A stretch of DNA of 64,000 bases from Laspinema palackyanum D2a (GTDB taxonomy: Bacteria > Cyanobacteriota > Cyanobacteriia > Cyanobacteriales > Laspinemataceae). Shown here piece after piece: positions 10,047 through 19,314 of this stretch (position 1 is its first letter; every line of letters starts with the position of its first letter). The translations under genes were made by a program, and so were the position numbers. Location: contig JAMXFF010000034.1 of assembly GCA_025370845.1 (NCBI GenBank), positions 18,668-82,667 of the forward strand, read 5' to 3'. Below the pieces are notes generated by a model. That model was not told the origin of the DNA. It saw only the letters and a list, made by a program, of their open reading frames with translations, and made no database searches.

Positions 10047-11081
10047 ATGGCTATAGAGTCCCACTTTGCCGATCGCCTCCGGGAAGGAGCAAGGCGCTCA
10101 CTAGAGTTGATCGACCGCTTTTCAACAGCGCGAGTCCTGGTGATTGGCGATTTGACCCTGGATGAATTTCTCACGGGGCAGGTGGAGCGTATTTCCCGAG
10201 AAGCACCCGTGTTAATTCTGCGCCATGAGAGCACCCGCCAAGTCCCCGGAGGGGGAGCCAATGCGGTTTACAATCTGGCCAAAATGGGAGCGAATGTTAA
10301 AGTCGCAGGTTTAGTCGGCCAAGATGAACAAGGGAAAGCCCTCTGCCGCATTTTTGAAGAAGCAGGAATCGATACCGGGGGGATTTTCATCGATGGCGAT
10401 CGGCCCACGGTCACCAAAACCCGGATTTCCGGCCATGCGCGTCAGTCGGTGACTCAGCAGGTGGTTCGGGTCGATCGCAAATCCGATGAGTTACCCCGCT
10501 TAGACTTACAGCAACAACTCGCCGACTACATCCGCGCTCAACTCCCCACGGTGGATGCCGTTGTCTGTTCCGACTATGGCGATGGCGTCCTAACTCCCCT
10601 AGTGATTGAGGCGGCGTTAGGACATGGACTAACAGTGGTGGATGCTCAAACCGACCTCCATCGCTATGCCGGTGCTACAATCTTTACCCCCAATGTCCCA
10701 GAAGCGGAACAAGCGGTGGGATATTCGATTACCACGCCCCCATCCGTCACCCAAGCTTCCCGGGACCTGCTGACCCTCACCCAGGCGCAACAAATGCTGA
10801 TTACCCGAGGGGATGAAGGCATGACCTTATGCGATCGCGCCGGGATGGAACATCACATCCCCCCGTTCAATCGCACCGATGTGTTTGACGTAACAGGTGC
10901 CGGGGATACGGTGGTATCTGCACTTACCCTAGGACTCTGTGCCGGGGGTTCCTACTGGGAGGCGGCCGTTCTCGGCAATTTGGCCGCCAGCATTGTCGTC
11001 CGGCAATTTGGTACTGCCACCACGACTCAAGGGGAAATGAAGGAGGCGTTAGCCTTATTGTTGAGTGAGGAGACGGTTTGA
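10047..11081 (+). CDS. PfkB-family kinase, RfaE1/HldE kinase-domain type
   Basis: A ribokinase-fold sugar kinase most like the kinase half of HldE, which phosphorylates D-glycero-D-manno-heptose 7-phosphate on the way to ADP- or GDP-heptose. The substrate-binding GGGAN lies at 68-72 and the PfkB signature DVTGAGDTVVSA at about 280-291 contains the catalytic base Asp287. At 344 residues it holds only the kinase domain; the nucleotidyltransferase half of bifunctional HldE is absent. The ATG at 10047 is chosen; a TTG three codons upstream is possible. Heptose supply for outer-membrane or exopolysaccharide glycans fits the other envelope genes in the window, but the exact sugar is inference. Confidence 0.85.
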   Translation: MAIESHFADRLREGARRSLELIDRFSTARVLVIGDLTLDEFLTGQVERISREAPVLILRHESTRQVPGGGANAVYNLAKMGANVKVAGLVGQDEQGKALCRIFEEAGIDTGGIFIDGDRPTVTKTRISGHARQSVTQQVVRVDRKSDELPRLDLQQQLADYIRAQLPTVDAVVCSDYGDGVLTPLVIEAALGHGLTVVDAQTDLHRYAGATIFTPNVPEAEQAVGYSITTPPSVTQASRDLLTLTQAQQMLITRGDEGMTLCDRAGMEHHIPPFNRTDVFDVTGAGDTVVSALTLGLCAGGSYWEAAVLGNLAASIVVRQFGTATTTQGEMKEALALLLSEETV

Positions 11082-11140
11082 CAAGCTCTTGAGAGGTTTG
11101 AGGGGTCATTTGTCATTTGTCCTTGGTTGATGGGGAGGAT

Positions 11141-11205
11141 GGGGTTCATGTTCGTAGTAACGACTTTAGTCGTTACCGCGTGACTGGGCTGACGCCCAGT
11201 CACGC
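11141..11205. repeat. paired palindromes, inverted copy of the downstream repeat end
   Basis: Two perfect hairpins stand back to back. GTAACGACT and AGTCGTTAC (11157-11176) are separated by two bases. GCGTGACTGGGC (11178-11189) and GCCCAGTCACGC (11194-11205) have a TGAC loop. The stretch 11141-11176 is the inverted counterpart of the tail of the 86-bp repeats at 11240 and 11353. Confidence 0.85.
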
Positions 11206-11239
11206 CCTCTTTGGAGGCGTCAGGTCCACTCCCCAAACC

Positions 11240-11325
11240 GGCGATGAATCTGCTGAGGGTGAGTGTCATGGCATCCGCCATGACACGAGAGCAACGACTG
11301 AAGTCGTTACTACAAACATGAACCC
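11240..11325. repeat. 86-bp direct repeat, copy 1
   Basis: Begins GGCGATGAATCTGCTGAGGG and ends CATGAACCC. It contains the perfect hairpin GTGTCATGGC-ATCC-GCCATGACAC and the AACGACT-GA-AGTCGTT palindrome. It differs from copy 2 at only two positions by eye. Confidence 0.9.
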
Positions 11326-11352
11326 ACATCAGCACAAACAATTCCAATGTCA

Positions 11353-11438
11353 GGCGATGAATCTGCTGAGGGTGCGTGTCATGGCATCCGCCATGACACG
11401 AGAGCAACGACTGAAGTCGTTACTACGAACATGAACCC
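11353..11438. repeat. 86-bp direct repeat, copy 2
   Basis: Second copy of the 86-bp unit, 113 bases after the first, with the same two internal palindromes. The near identity suggests recent duplication or gene conversion. It probably belongs to a dispersed cyanobacterial palindrome family rather than coding for anything. Confidence 0.9.
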
Positions 11439-12029
11439 CATCTCCCCTATCTCCCCCATCTCTCCAACATAAGCACAACCAATCACAGGAGAGGGGAAAG
11501 CTCAGAATTCTGGGCCGATCGCCCCGATGCTTGCTGAGAAATGTAAAAATATTATTATTTTATTAGAGTTTCCCCTTGACCCCAGACTGCACTCCGCCTC
11601 GCCGGATCGTCTCTACAAGGGGATCGCCTAGAGTGACTGGGTTCTAACCCATTCGGCCCTTCCCGATTTCCCGGGATTCGTAGGGACGATGGGGGGCGAT
11701 CCCGCTCCCCTTTAACCCCATAAGGCTAACGATTTGGAGAGTTTCTAGCGGTGAAATAGTGGCTTTTTCAATGCAATTCGGTACAATAAAAGTGAAAAGC
11801 AGTTCGTGATTCAGGTCACAAACATGGTTTTAGCAATATGGAGATTCACAGTCCCCTGACCGGCGCAATCCCTCTGGGAATCGCCCAGGAAACAATCAAG
11901 AGGGCCGCTTTGAGTCCAAGAAGATTCCAACCGATTCAAGGTAAAGGGTGCAGCCTGAGCGTTCAGGTATTCTACAGGGTCTTGCTTAACCAACTGATGT
12001 ATTTTTTCTAAAGCTGCGGGGTTTTTTCT

Positions 12030-12479
12030 GTGATTGCTATTTCACCTCGTCCAATAGAGCATAGCTGGAACACAATTAGCTTTGCTTCCACGCTCTATTT
12101 GTGTCCAATTCTGGATCTGCTGTTGGTTGATATTCCGCGCCAATGGCAGGCTGAAATCCGTCTCGGGCTTCAGGAAGCGTTAGTCAATGCTGCCAAGCAT
12201 GGAAACAATTTAGACCCCCGAAAAACCGTTGTGGTGCGATTTAGTGCGATCGCCGATGAATATTGGTGGGCGATCTCCGATCAAGGAAAAGGCTTTGCCT
12301 GTGCTTGTCCTTGTCACATCCAGCCCGATGAACATTTGCCCCATGATGAAGGAGAATGCGGCAGAGGGCTTTTTATTCTACACCAAATTTTTGATCAAGT
12401 AAATTGGGATAATAACAGCCGAGAACTCAAATTATGTAAACAATTTAATCAGTCCTCACGATTACCTAAACTTCGATAA
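12030..12479 (+). CDS. anti-sigma-factor-like ATP-binding protein (RsbW/HATPase_c_2)
   Basis: A 149-residue GHKL ATPase of the RsbW/SpoIIAB type. These proteins bind sigma factors or phosphorylate anti-anti-sigma proteins. The N box is EALVNAAKHGN (49-59), G1 is DQGKGF (84-89) and G2 is GRGLFI (111-116). A short Cys-rich insert (CACPCH) between G1 and G2 is unusual. The start is GTG with no obvious ribosome-binding site; no ATG gives a complete domain. No STAS or phosphatase gene is adjacent, so its partner is unknown. Confidence 0.85.
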   Translation: MIAISPRPIEHSWNTISFASTLYLCPILDLLLVDIPRQWQAEIRLGLQEALVNAAKHGNNLDPRKTVVVRFSAIADEYWWAISDQGKGFACACPCHIQPDEHLPHDEGECGRGLFILHQIFDQVNWDNNSRELKLCKQFNQSSRLPKLR

Positions 12480-12580
12480 GCGATCGCCTAGGTCACCGGA
12501 TCCCGGAATCCCCGGTGGATCAGTCTTGAAACGGGACCCAATCTGGGGAAACCAGCTCTTCTGAGGTTTTTCTGGAGTGA

Positions 12581-12910
12581 CTATTGACTAGACGATTTAG
12601 AAGGGCGATCGCCATGAGTCGGACAGGGGGGAGCGCTAATCGAGCGGTCAATCCACCCCACAGATTGGTGCAGTCGTAATAAAGCTTCCTCGGGGTTTTC
12701 CTTGAGCAAAAACACTAAAGCGGCAGCAGCCTGTTCTTTCGCGCGAACCGATCGGTTAGACTTCAGGCGATGCCAATCCGTTTCTGTTAAAGTCAGGCGT
12801 TCGGCGAGGGCCTGAGCGAGTTCTAGGGTGCTAAACTCTTGTAACTTGTCCGAAAGGGGACTGTGCAAACCCATCGTCCGGTTGCCGTGGGTTGGAGTTG
12901 GGTTAGCCAT
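12581..12910 (-). CDS. small conserved cyanobacterial protein, function unknown
   Basis: A 109-residue protein, mostly helical, with the core STLELAQALAERLTLTETDW, then KEQAAAALVFLLKEN and a tail SVGWIDRSISAPPCP. I recognise this as a small family widespread in cyanobacteria (possibly DUF6439, from memory), with no known role. No signal peptide or membrane segment is seen. It converges on the anti-sigma-like gene and diverges from the gene at 13102. The start could also be Met13; the first ATG is given. Confidence 0.75.
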   Translation of the reverse strand: MANPTPTHGNRTMGLHSPLSDKLQEFSTLELAQALAERLTLTETDWHRLKSNRSVRAKEQAAAALVFLLKENPEEALLRLHQSVGWIDRSISAPPCPTHGDRPSKSSSQ

Positions 12911-13101
12911 TGTACAAATCCCATCAATTCAATGGGCGCGAATTTCTTATGCGCGCTCAGGAATGGATGAGCGCATCAATCCAACCCATTTTAGGGGCAG
13001 GATATCTTGAATGGAAAAAGAGTAGAAATAGCATACCATATTTATGGCATCCTGCACGGTGAGCTTGTAAAATTATCTATTTTTATTTCTAACAGTCCCG
13101 A

Positions 13102-13557
13102 ATGACATTACCCTCTGACCCATCCGACCCCTCAGACTCTCAGCGATCGGGCGAATTGCCAAGCGATCGCGGCGTAAATCGTGAGGGTCCCCCCGGATCT
13201 GACAGCAACCCTTTGGGAGAAATTGAGCACCAGATCCAAGACACCGAGCGATCGCTCAACCACCTCAAAGAGCGAATCGCCCAAGTCCTGCGCGATCGCC
13301 AGCGCCAACGAGAACTCCAAAACCGCCGAGATGACATCCGTCGCGAGGTTCGTCAAGCCAAAAACACTAACCCCTCCCTCCTGCCCGAACTCAAAAAAGA
13401 GTTAAAACAAATCCAGGCTACCTTAGAGGCGATCGAACTCAACTTAGAAAGCGAACTCTTCAGCTTTAGCGCCCTCAGAGAACCCTTTTGGCAAGCCCTT
13501 CGCTTTGGTGGCATTGGCATCATCATCGGCTGGTTATTAAGAGCTTGGGCCAGCTAA
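13102..13557 (+). CDS. hypothetical coiled-coil protein with C-terminal membrane anchor
   Basis: 151 residues in three parts: a Ser/Pro/Asp-rich disordered N-terminus (about 1-38), a charged coiled coil (about 40-120, many Arg, Glu and Gln), and a single C-terminal hydrophobic segment (about 129-148, FGGIGIIIGWLLRAW). This is the layout of a tail-anchored protein. I do not recognise the family. It lies 75 bases upstream of asnS on the same strand and may be co-transcribed with it. Confidence 0.72.
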   Translation: MTLPSDPSDPSDSQRSGELPSDRGVNREGPPGSDSNPLGEIEHQIQDTERSLNHLKERIAQVLRDRQRQRELQNRRDDIRREVRQAKNTNPSLLPELKKELKQIQATLEAIELNLESELFSFSALREPFWQALRFGGIGIIIGWLLRAWAS

Positions 13558-13632
13558 ACTCAAAAACGCCACCCTCACCCCCGTCCCTCCGTTAAAATCA
13601 TTAGAATCTCAACCTAAACGCGAAACTCTAAT

Positions 13633-15024
13633 ATGAAACAAAGGATTGTTGAAATTTTACGAACCGGCGAACCCCAAACATCCGTAACCATTCAGGGGTG
13701 GGTCCGCACTAAACGAGAATTAAAAGAATTTACCTTTGTTGAAGTCAATGATGGTTCCTCCTTGGCGAACCTTCAAATCGTTCTCAATCCTGACTTAGCC
13801 GAGTACGCCGAAATTCTCAAACAACTCAACACCGGCGCATCCCTTGAAGTCTCCGGTATTCTCGTTGAGTCTCCCGCCAAAGGACAACGGATCGAACTCA
13901 ACGCCTCCGAGGTCAAACTCTATGGCGAATCCGACCCAGAAACCTACCCCCTCCAGAAAAAGCGCCACTCGTTTGAGTTTTTGAGGACGATCGGACATTT
14001 GCGCGGACGCACCAACACTTTTGGGGCCGTCTTTCGCGTCCGCAATGCTGCGGCGACTGCCATTCACCAATTCTTCCAAGAACGGGGGTTTCTCTGGGTT
14101 CATACTCCAATCATGACCGCCAGCGACTGTGAAGGTGCGGGGGAAATGTTAGCCGTCACCAGTTTAAATCTCCAGGACATTCCCCGGTTAGAAAATAGCA
14201 ATCAAGTGGACTATGGGAAAGACTTTTTTGGCAAACCCGCTTATCTAACGGTCAGCGGTCAATTAGAAGCCGAAGTCATGGCAATGGCTTTGAGTGATGT
14301 TTATACCTTTGGTCCAACCTTTCGGGCGGAAAATTCCAACACTTCCCGACATCTCGCTGAATTTTGGATGGTGGAACCGGAAATGGCCTTTTGTGACCTA
14401 ACGGGAGATATGGATTTAGCCGAGGCATTCTTAAAATATATCTTTAAGTTTGTGTTGGAAAAATGCCCCGAAGATATGGAATTTTTCAACGATCGCATCG
14501 ATAAAACGGTGCTAGAAACGGCGAATAATATCATCAACAATCAGTTTGAGCGGGTGACCTATACTGAAGCGGTTGCTCTGTTGAAAAAAGCGGACAAAAA
14601 GTTCGAGTTTCCGGTAGAGTGGGGACTAGATTTACAATCGGAACATGAACGCTATCTGGCTGAAGAGTTATTTAAAAAACCGGCGATCGTCACCGATTAT
14701 CCCGTAGAAATCAAAGCCTTCTATATGCGGTTAAATGATGACAATAAGACAGTAGCGGCAATGGACATCCTTGCCCCCAAAATTGGTGAAATCATCGGCG
14801 GTTCCCAACGGGAAGAACGTCTGGATATTCTCCAACGCAGGTTAGAACAACAAGGACTCAGTATTGAGGATTATTGGTGGTATTTAGATTTACGCCGCTA
14901 CGGGAGCGTTCCTCATGCCGGGTTCGGATTAGGATTCGAGCGCTTAGTGCAATTTATGACCGGGATGAGCAACATCCGAGATGTGATTCCCTTCCCCCGT
15001 GCACCCCTCAGCATCGATTTTTAA
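13633..15024 (+). CDS. asnS: asparaginyl-tRNA synthetase
   Basis: Class IIb aminoacyl-tRNA synthetase charging tRNA-Asn. The N-terminal OB-fold anticodon-binding domain occupies about 1-110 ([20 protein letters not shown]). The catalytic domain follows with motif 2 in [20 protein letters not shown] (about 230-250) and motif 3 in [15 protein letters not shown] near the C-terminus. Length (463 aa) is normal for AsnRS. The [11 protein letters not shown] segment is typical of AsnRS rather than AspRS. It ends facing the minus-strand gene at 15124, with an inverted repeat between them. Confidence 0.97.
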   Translation: MKQRIVEILRTGEPQTSVTIQGWVRTKRELKEFTFVEVNDGSSLANLQIVLNPDLAEYAEILKQLNTGASLEVSGILVESPAKGQRIELNASEVKLYGESDPETYPLQKKRHSFEFLRTIGHLRGRTNTFGAVFRVRNAAATAIHQFFQERGFLWVHTPIMTASDCEGAGEMLAVTSLNLQDIPRLENSNQVDYGKDFFGKPAYLTVSGQLEAEVMAMALSDVYTFGPTFRAENSNTSRHLAEFWMVEPEMAFCDLTGDMDLAEAFLKYIFKFVLEKCPEDMEFFNDRIDKTVLETANNIINNQFERVTYTEAVALLKKADKKFEFPVEWGLDLQSEHERYLAEELFKKPAIVTDYPVEIKAFYMRLNDDNKTVAAMDILAPKIGEIIGGSQREERLDILQRRLEQQGLSIEDYWWYLDLRRYGSVPHAGFGLGFERLVQFMTGMSNIRDVIPFPRAPLSIDF

Positions 15025-15026
15025 GA

Positions 15027-15122
15027 CCAGGATGAAGAAACCGGGTTTCTGCCTTAGATGGGCTGCTTTTGGGCAGAAATTGTGATAAGAAACCCGGTTT
15101 CTAACCTGTAGTGCCATCCTGG
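15027..15122. terminator. inverted-repeat pair between convergent genes, likely bidirectional terminator
   Basis: CCAGGATG (15027-15034) pairs with CATCCTGG (15115-15122), and AGAAACCGGGTTTCT (15036-15050) pairs with AGAAACCCGGTTTCT (15088-15102). Each inner arm is itself nearly palindromic. It fills the whole gap between asnS (+) and the minus-strand gene at 15124. There is no long T run, so termination is inferred from position and structure. Confidence 0.65.
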
Positions 15123-15123
15123 A

Positions 15124-16773
15124 CTAGGGATTGGAAAAGGTATTAATCTCGCCGCCTCCAAGATGGCGACCGGGAACCGAATTGGGGACGGAAAACGGCT
15201 GAATCGGTTGAATGGGTTGCACTCCTGGAGTCTCTCGGTTGAGATTAAGTCCGGAATTGTCCATTTGAGGAGACGGAACCGAGGGGGGATTTAAGGGTTG
15301 ATAGATCGGTACATTGCTGGCGGGATTCAGGGGGGAGGGACTGGGGAGATTATTGGGTTGATTTAGGGGTTGCACTCCTGGAGAAACCGAAGGAGAATTG
15401 CCCACAGGTTGATTACTCGGAGACTGATAGATCGAAGAGTTCGGGATTAAATCCGTAGCAGTGCCCAGATTACTCGGTGCTTGGGGAGCAGCGGTGGGTG
15501 CAATTGGAGCCAAGGGGACTTGTTCCCCTCGCAATCGCAATAAATAATCATAAGCATTGGTGGGGTTGAAGTTAGGAACCGGAGGGGTAGAGAGAAGGGG
15601 TTGATAGTTGTTCGGATTGTTGTAATCCTCTGAGTAATCGAGGGTATAGTTAGGACTCATTTCTCCCGGCAATCTCGGGGTGAGTTGCAGGTTCGGATTC
15701 ACGGCGGGCTGATTTGAAAGGGACCCCGGGACTCCGGAGGAATTGGGGAGATTCCCCGGGGTGCTGTTAGGCGTTGGGGTCTGTTGAGGCTGGTTTCCGT
15801 AGGGACTCGGGGAACTTAAGGGTGTGCCATAAGGGTTATTTGGCCCCGGTGGAATGGGGTTTCGAGAGGGATTAGCGCCATTTTGGGGAGCGCCGTTAGG
15901 GGTTTGCGCCGGTTGCGGGGTGTTTCCCGAGGGAGTCGGTGAAGTTTGGGACCGGGCGTTGGCGGGATTTTGGGTGGCGTTGGGGCGATTTTCCGCAGCA
16001 CTTCCTTGATTGGATTCTTGTTGGGAGGTAGAGTCTCCCCCTTGACTCGCTTCGGGATTGTCAGGGTTGCGATCGCCACTGGTAGAGTTGTTGGGAGAAT
16101 ACAAGCGATCCATTGCCGATTGCAAGGGACTCACCGGCAATCGGGTCAAGTCTGGGGTCTCAAAATTATTAACGCCACCGGAATAAATTCCCAAGCGATT
16201 CCCGGGGAGTGGGGGGGTCCCATTGCTATTTTCTGGAGGGGTAGGCACTCCGAGAATGCTGACTTCGGGTAACGCTTCCGATTCAGAGGCTGCATTATCC
16301 GATGAGGGTAAAAGAGAGAGTTCTGGCAGATTGTATAGATCTTCCCCGTTTTGATTGGCGTCCTGCGGGCCCGATGAACCCCGGTTAGTCGAGGAGGGTA
16401 GGGGGGTCGGTTGCGATCGCGTTGAAGGAGACCTCCGGTTAGAGTTCCTCGGGGTAGGCAGTGGAATGGGCACAGGCGGCTGCATCTGGTTCAAATCATT
16501 GAGCAACACCGCCGAACTATCAATATCTGCGGCGATCGCACTGTCTTCTGGGGAAATCCCCATCCCTCCCTCTGGCTCATTGCCGAGTTCCATCTCCTCA
16601 TCATCTTCTAGGCTAAACAGATAGAACTCTTCTGGATTGTTGGAAAACTCCCAGATCAACAGGGTTAACAGTCCCAGAATCAGCACCGAACCCCACACGA
16701 AGGGTCGCGTGTAATGTCTTAACTGCGCTCGGATTTTGCGGACCGTAGGAGAGGTGGGGTTAGGGTGTGACAT
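15124..16773 (-). CDS. Pro/Asn/Ser-rich single-pass membrane protein, function unknown
   Basis: About 549 residues. A basic N-terminus (KIRAQLRHYTRPF) precedes one transmembrane helix at about residues 27-46 (FVWGSVLILGLLTLLIWEF). The rest is low-complexity, rich in Pro, Asn, Ser, Gln and Thr, presumably extracytoplasmic and disordered, with repeated short Pro-Ser-Asn-Pro runs. The start is the first ATG (16773); a TTG nine codons upstream is possible, and neither has a clear ribosome-binding site. It lies 272 bases downstream of the LptF/G permease on the same strand, so co-transcription with the Lpt genes is possible but unproven. I do not recognise a family. Confidence 0.7.
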   Translation of the reverse strand: MSHPNPTSPTVRKIRAQLRHYTRPFVWGSVLILGLLTLLIWEFSNNPEEFYLFSLEDDEEMELGNEPEGGMGISPEDSAIAADIDSSAVLLNDLNQMQPPVPIPLPTPRNSNRRSPSTRSQPTPLPSSTNRGSSGPQDANQNGEDLYNLPELSLLPSSDNAASESEALPEVSILGVPTPPENSNGTPPLPGNRLGIYSGGVNNFETPDLTRLPVSPLQSAMDRLYSPNNSTSGDRNPDNPEASQGGDSTSQQESNQGSAAENRPNATQNPANARSQTSPTPSGNTPQPAQTPNGAPQNGANPSRNPIPPGPNNPYGTPLSSPSPYGNQPQQTPTPNSTPGNLPNSSGVPGSLSNQPAVNPNLQLTPRLPGEMSPNYTLDYSEDYNNPNNYQPLLSTPPVPNFNPTNAYDYLLRLRGEQVPLAPIAPTAAPQAPSNLGTATDLIPNSSIYQSPSNQPVGNSPSVSPGVQPLNQPNNLPSPSPLNPASNVPIYQPLNPPSVPSPQMDNSGLNLNRETPGVQPIQPIQPFSVPNSVPGRHLGGGEINTFSNP

Positions 16774-17045
16774 AGCTTTTAATGCCGAGCTAATGGACAA
16801 GGCAGAGAAATGAACTGCTCCAACGTTGCTTATTATAGAATACTCGCACTTTAGAGGCGAGGGAATCAGTTCGGGATAAACTTTTTTTTATAAAGATTCT
16901 CTACTTTTTATTATAGTGCTTAAATCGATTGATGAACCCTTATTTATAAGGACCATCAGGATTATTAATCAGGTTGAGCATTAACACCATGAGAGCCAGG
17001 GCGATCGCCCCGGCTCTATAGGGTCCCTCTACCATCAACCCCTGT

Positions 17046-18221
17046 TTATCGTGAAGCCCGCACCAGCAAAAATCCGCCTATGACTAACCCTAGCGCCATT
17101 GGCAACCAAGCGGCCATAAAGGGAGAGAGAATAGCCAGTTGACCCAAAGCATTGGCGAGAAAGGCCGTTAAATAGTAGCCAAAGATAATAATAATGCTAA
17201 TCCCAAAACTGGTCGCTTTACTGGCACGGCGGGGGCTCAGTCCCAAGGTAGACCCGATTAAACCAAACAAAACGCAGACAAAGGGCAAGGCATATTTTTG
17301 TTGAATCCGGACCTCTAACTCCCGAATATCTTTTTCACTCCCTCCGGAGCGAATAATTTCCAGTCGTTCCTTGGATTGCTTGATGCTCATTTCGCCATAA
17401 TCTCGCCCTCGGGAGGCTAAATCTAAAGGAGTGCGCGGGAGTTGGAGTTCTTGATGTTCAAACCGGACAATATTGCGATAAGAGCCATCGGGGGCGATTA
17501 AATAAACCGTTCCATTAAAAAAATCCCAGGTATTTTCTTTGGGATTCCAAATTGCCGATTCGGCTGAAATAATTTGATTTAATCCCATTTGGGAACGGTC
17601 GAGAATGGTTAAAGTTTTCATCCGTTCCCCATCGAACTCTTCCGCATAAAACAGGCGCTTCATCACCGTTACTCGGTCCCCATCCTCTTGGGTTACCCGG
17701 TCAAATTCTGTGTAAATGATATTCCGGTCCTGAAAAGAGGGCCTCTCTTGATTCATCGCTTGCTGTAAGGTAATGGTCGCCTGATAGTTAGCTGCCGGAA
17801 CGATCAGTTCATTAAAGGCAAAGGTCAATCCGGTGACGCAAAAGCTCAAGGCGATCGCCGGGACGACCAATCGATAGACGCTCACGCCACAACTGCGTAA
17901 GGCGACGATTTCGCTATCGGCAGACATCCGCGAATACCCCATTAAGGTGGCGAGTAAGACGGACATGGGAAAGGCTAGAACGATAAAATCCGGTAGTTTT
18001 AACAGGAAAACTTGGACGGCAATTTCTATGGGTAAACCTTTTTCAGTGACGCGACGCACGAGGTCAAATAAGGTCCCGATCGCCACCCCTACGGAAGAAA
18101 ATGAGCCGACTCCAAACAGAAACGGCCCAATTAACTCAAGGGCGATATAGCGATCCATCACCGAGCCTCGCAACAGCCACCAACTGAAGGATTGAAAAGA
18201 TTTTAATGAATTCGAGATCAT
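17046..18221 (-). CDS. LptF/LptG family lipopolysaccharide export permease
   Basis: A 391-residue YjgP/YjgQ-family membrane protein. These proteins form the inner-membrane channel of the LptB2FG extractor that takes LPS out of the membrane. Membrane helices lie near 30-60, 70-95 and 110-135, then comes a large extracytoplasmic beta-rich domain (about 140-300) and three C-terminal helices (about 310-390, including ALPFVCVLFGLIGSTLGLSP). Only one permease gene is seen where enterobacteria have two, as I recall for cyanobacteria, so F versus G cannot be assigned. The coding start may instead be Met22 (MDRYIALELIG). It lies downstream of lptB on the same strand. Confidence 0.9.
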   Translation of the reverse strand: MISNSLKSFQSFSWWLLRGSVMDRYIALELIGPFLFGVGSFSSVGVAIGTLFDLVRRVTEKGLPIEIAVQVFLLKLPDFIVLAFPMSVLLATLMGYSRMSADSEIVALRSCGVSVYRLVVPAIALSFCVTGLTFAFNELIVPAANYQATITLQQAMNQERPSFQDRNIIYTEFDRVTQEDGDRVTVMKRLFYAEEFDGERMKTLTILDRSQMGLNQIISAESAIWNPKENTWDFFNGTVYLIAPDGSYRNIVRFEHQELQLPRTPLDLASRGRDYGEMSIKQSKERLEIIRSGGSEKDIRELEVRIQQKYALPFVCVLFGLIGSTLGLSPRRASKATSFGISIIIIFGYYLTAFLANALGQLAILSPFMAAWLPMALGLVIGGFLLVRASR

Positions 18222-18433
18222 TGTAAGTGTGAGGAGGAGTTGATGCGATGGCAGTATTTAGCAGTCCGGAGGAGGGACTGCATGAACCCTAAATCTAATT
18301 ATTAAAATGAAGGAAAATCCCTCGGTTATTTTCAAATCATGAGAATTACATCCTGCTATTTTGGGGATGAATGGGAATTTAGATCGGTAATTTTTAAAGA
18401 AAAAAGCGAGATTGAACAGAGATTGAGCTAATT

Positions 18434-19165
18434 TTAAGATAGCGTAAAATTTTCCCCGAGATAATATTGTCGGACCAGGGGATTGGTCGAGAGTTCCTCG
18501 GGGGTGCCAAATGCCAGAATTTGTCCATCGCGCATGATGTAGGCGCGATCGGTGATGGCGAGGGTTTCGCGGACATTATGATCGGTAATCAGAATCCCCA
18601 TCTGGCGATCGCGGAGTTTAGCGACGATTTCCTGCATTTCCGACACGGCGATCGGGTCAACCCCAGCAAAGGGTTCATCTAACAGCAAAAATGTAGGACC
18701 CTCGCCCTGTACGGCTAAGGCCCTTGCCATTTCAGTCCTGCGGCGTTCTCCCCCTGAGACGTTTTTGCCCTTGGTATGGGCGACAACTTGTAGACGAAAC
18801 TCTCGCAGTAGCGTATTCAGCCGCTGTTGCCACTGCCAAGGCGGGACTTTGGTTTGTTCCAAAACCAGCAAAATGTTATCTTGGACCGTCAGATTCCGAA
18901 AAATGCTCGGTTCTTGAGCCAGATAGCCGATTCCCAAGCGGGCGCGGTCTTGGATGGATAACGGGGTAATATCTACGTTATCGAGCCAAATTTTCCCCTC
19001 GGTGGGTTTTTCTAGTCCCGTCACTATATAAAAGGTGGTGGTTTTTCCGGCACCATTGGGACCGAGCAAACCGACAATTTCCCCTTGGGAAACCGAAAGG
19101 CTCACCCGGTTGACGACGGCGCGCTTGCCGTAGGATTTATGAACATTCTCCAACCATATTTTCAC
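18434..19165 (-). CDS. lptB: LPS export ABC transporter ATP-binding protein
   Basis: A 243-residue ABC ATPase powering LPS extraction and transport. Walker A GPNGAGKTT is at 35-43, the signature VSGGERRRTEMARAL near 140, Walker B FLLLDEPFAGVDP near 160 and the H-loop ITDHNVRETL near 195. The VSGGERRR signature and ITDHNVRE segment are typical of LptB rather than other ABC ATPases. It lies between an LptF/G permease downstream and an LptA-like gene upstream, all on the minus strand, which supports the assignment. Confidence 0.95.
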   Translation of the reverse strand: MKIWLENVHKSYGKRAVVNRVSLSVSQGEIVGLLGPNGAGKTTTFYIVTGLEKPTEGKIWLDNVDITPLSIQDRARLGIGYLAQEPSIFRNLTVQDNILLVLEQTKVPPWQWQQRLNTLLREFRLQVVAHTKGKNVSGGERRRTEMARALAVQGEGPTFLLLDEPFAGVDPIAVSEMQEIVAKLRDRQMGILITDHNVRETLAITDRAYIMRDGQILAFGTPEELSTNPLVRQYYLGENFTLS

Positions 19166-19314
19166 TCGGGACCATCCTCTTGGGACTAAGGGCTAATCTC
19201 TACAAACGGAGCAGTGTTTTCCCCGGTAGGAGAGAAGGAGTTACGGAACAGGCGATCGCCTGTGAACCACTCCTTCTTAAGCATTTTTAACTGTTCCGGA
19301 GTCCATCGTCTCCC

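Larger units (their letters stand above)
11082..12029. other. 948-bp intergenic region with palindromic repeats
   Basis: No convincing gene. The first 350 bases are a mosaic of hairpins and two long direct repeats (listed separately). The remainder has a short AT-rich stretch near 11540-11570 and several GC-rich segments but no RNA gene I can identify. Overlapping open frames here arise from the palindromes and share no features with known proteins. Confidence 0.6.

Noticed and set aside
11027..11434. Overlapping open frames on both strands
   Set aside because: Both are produced by palindromic repeats; translated repeats resemble each other on opposite strands.
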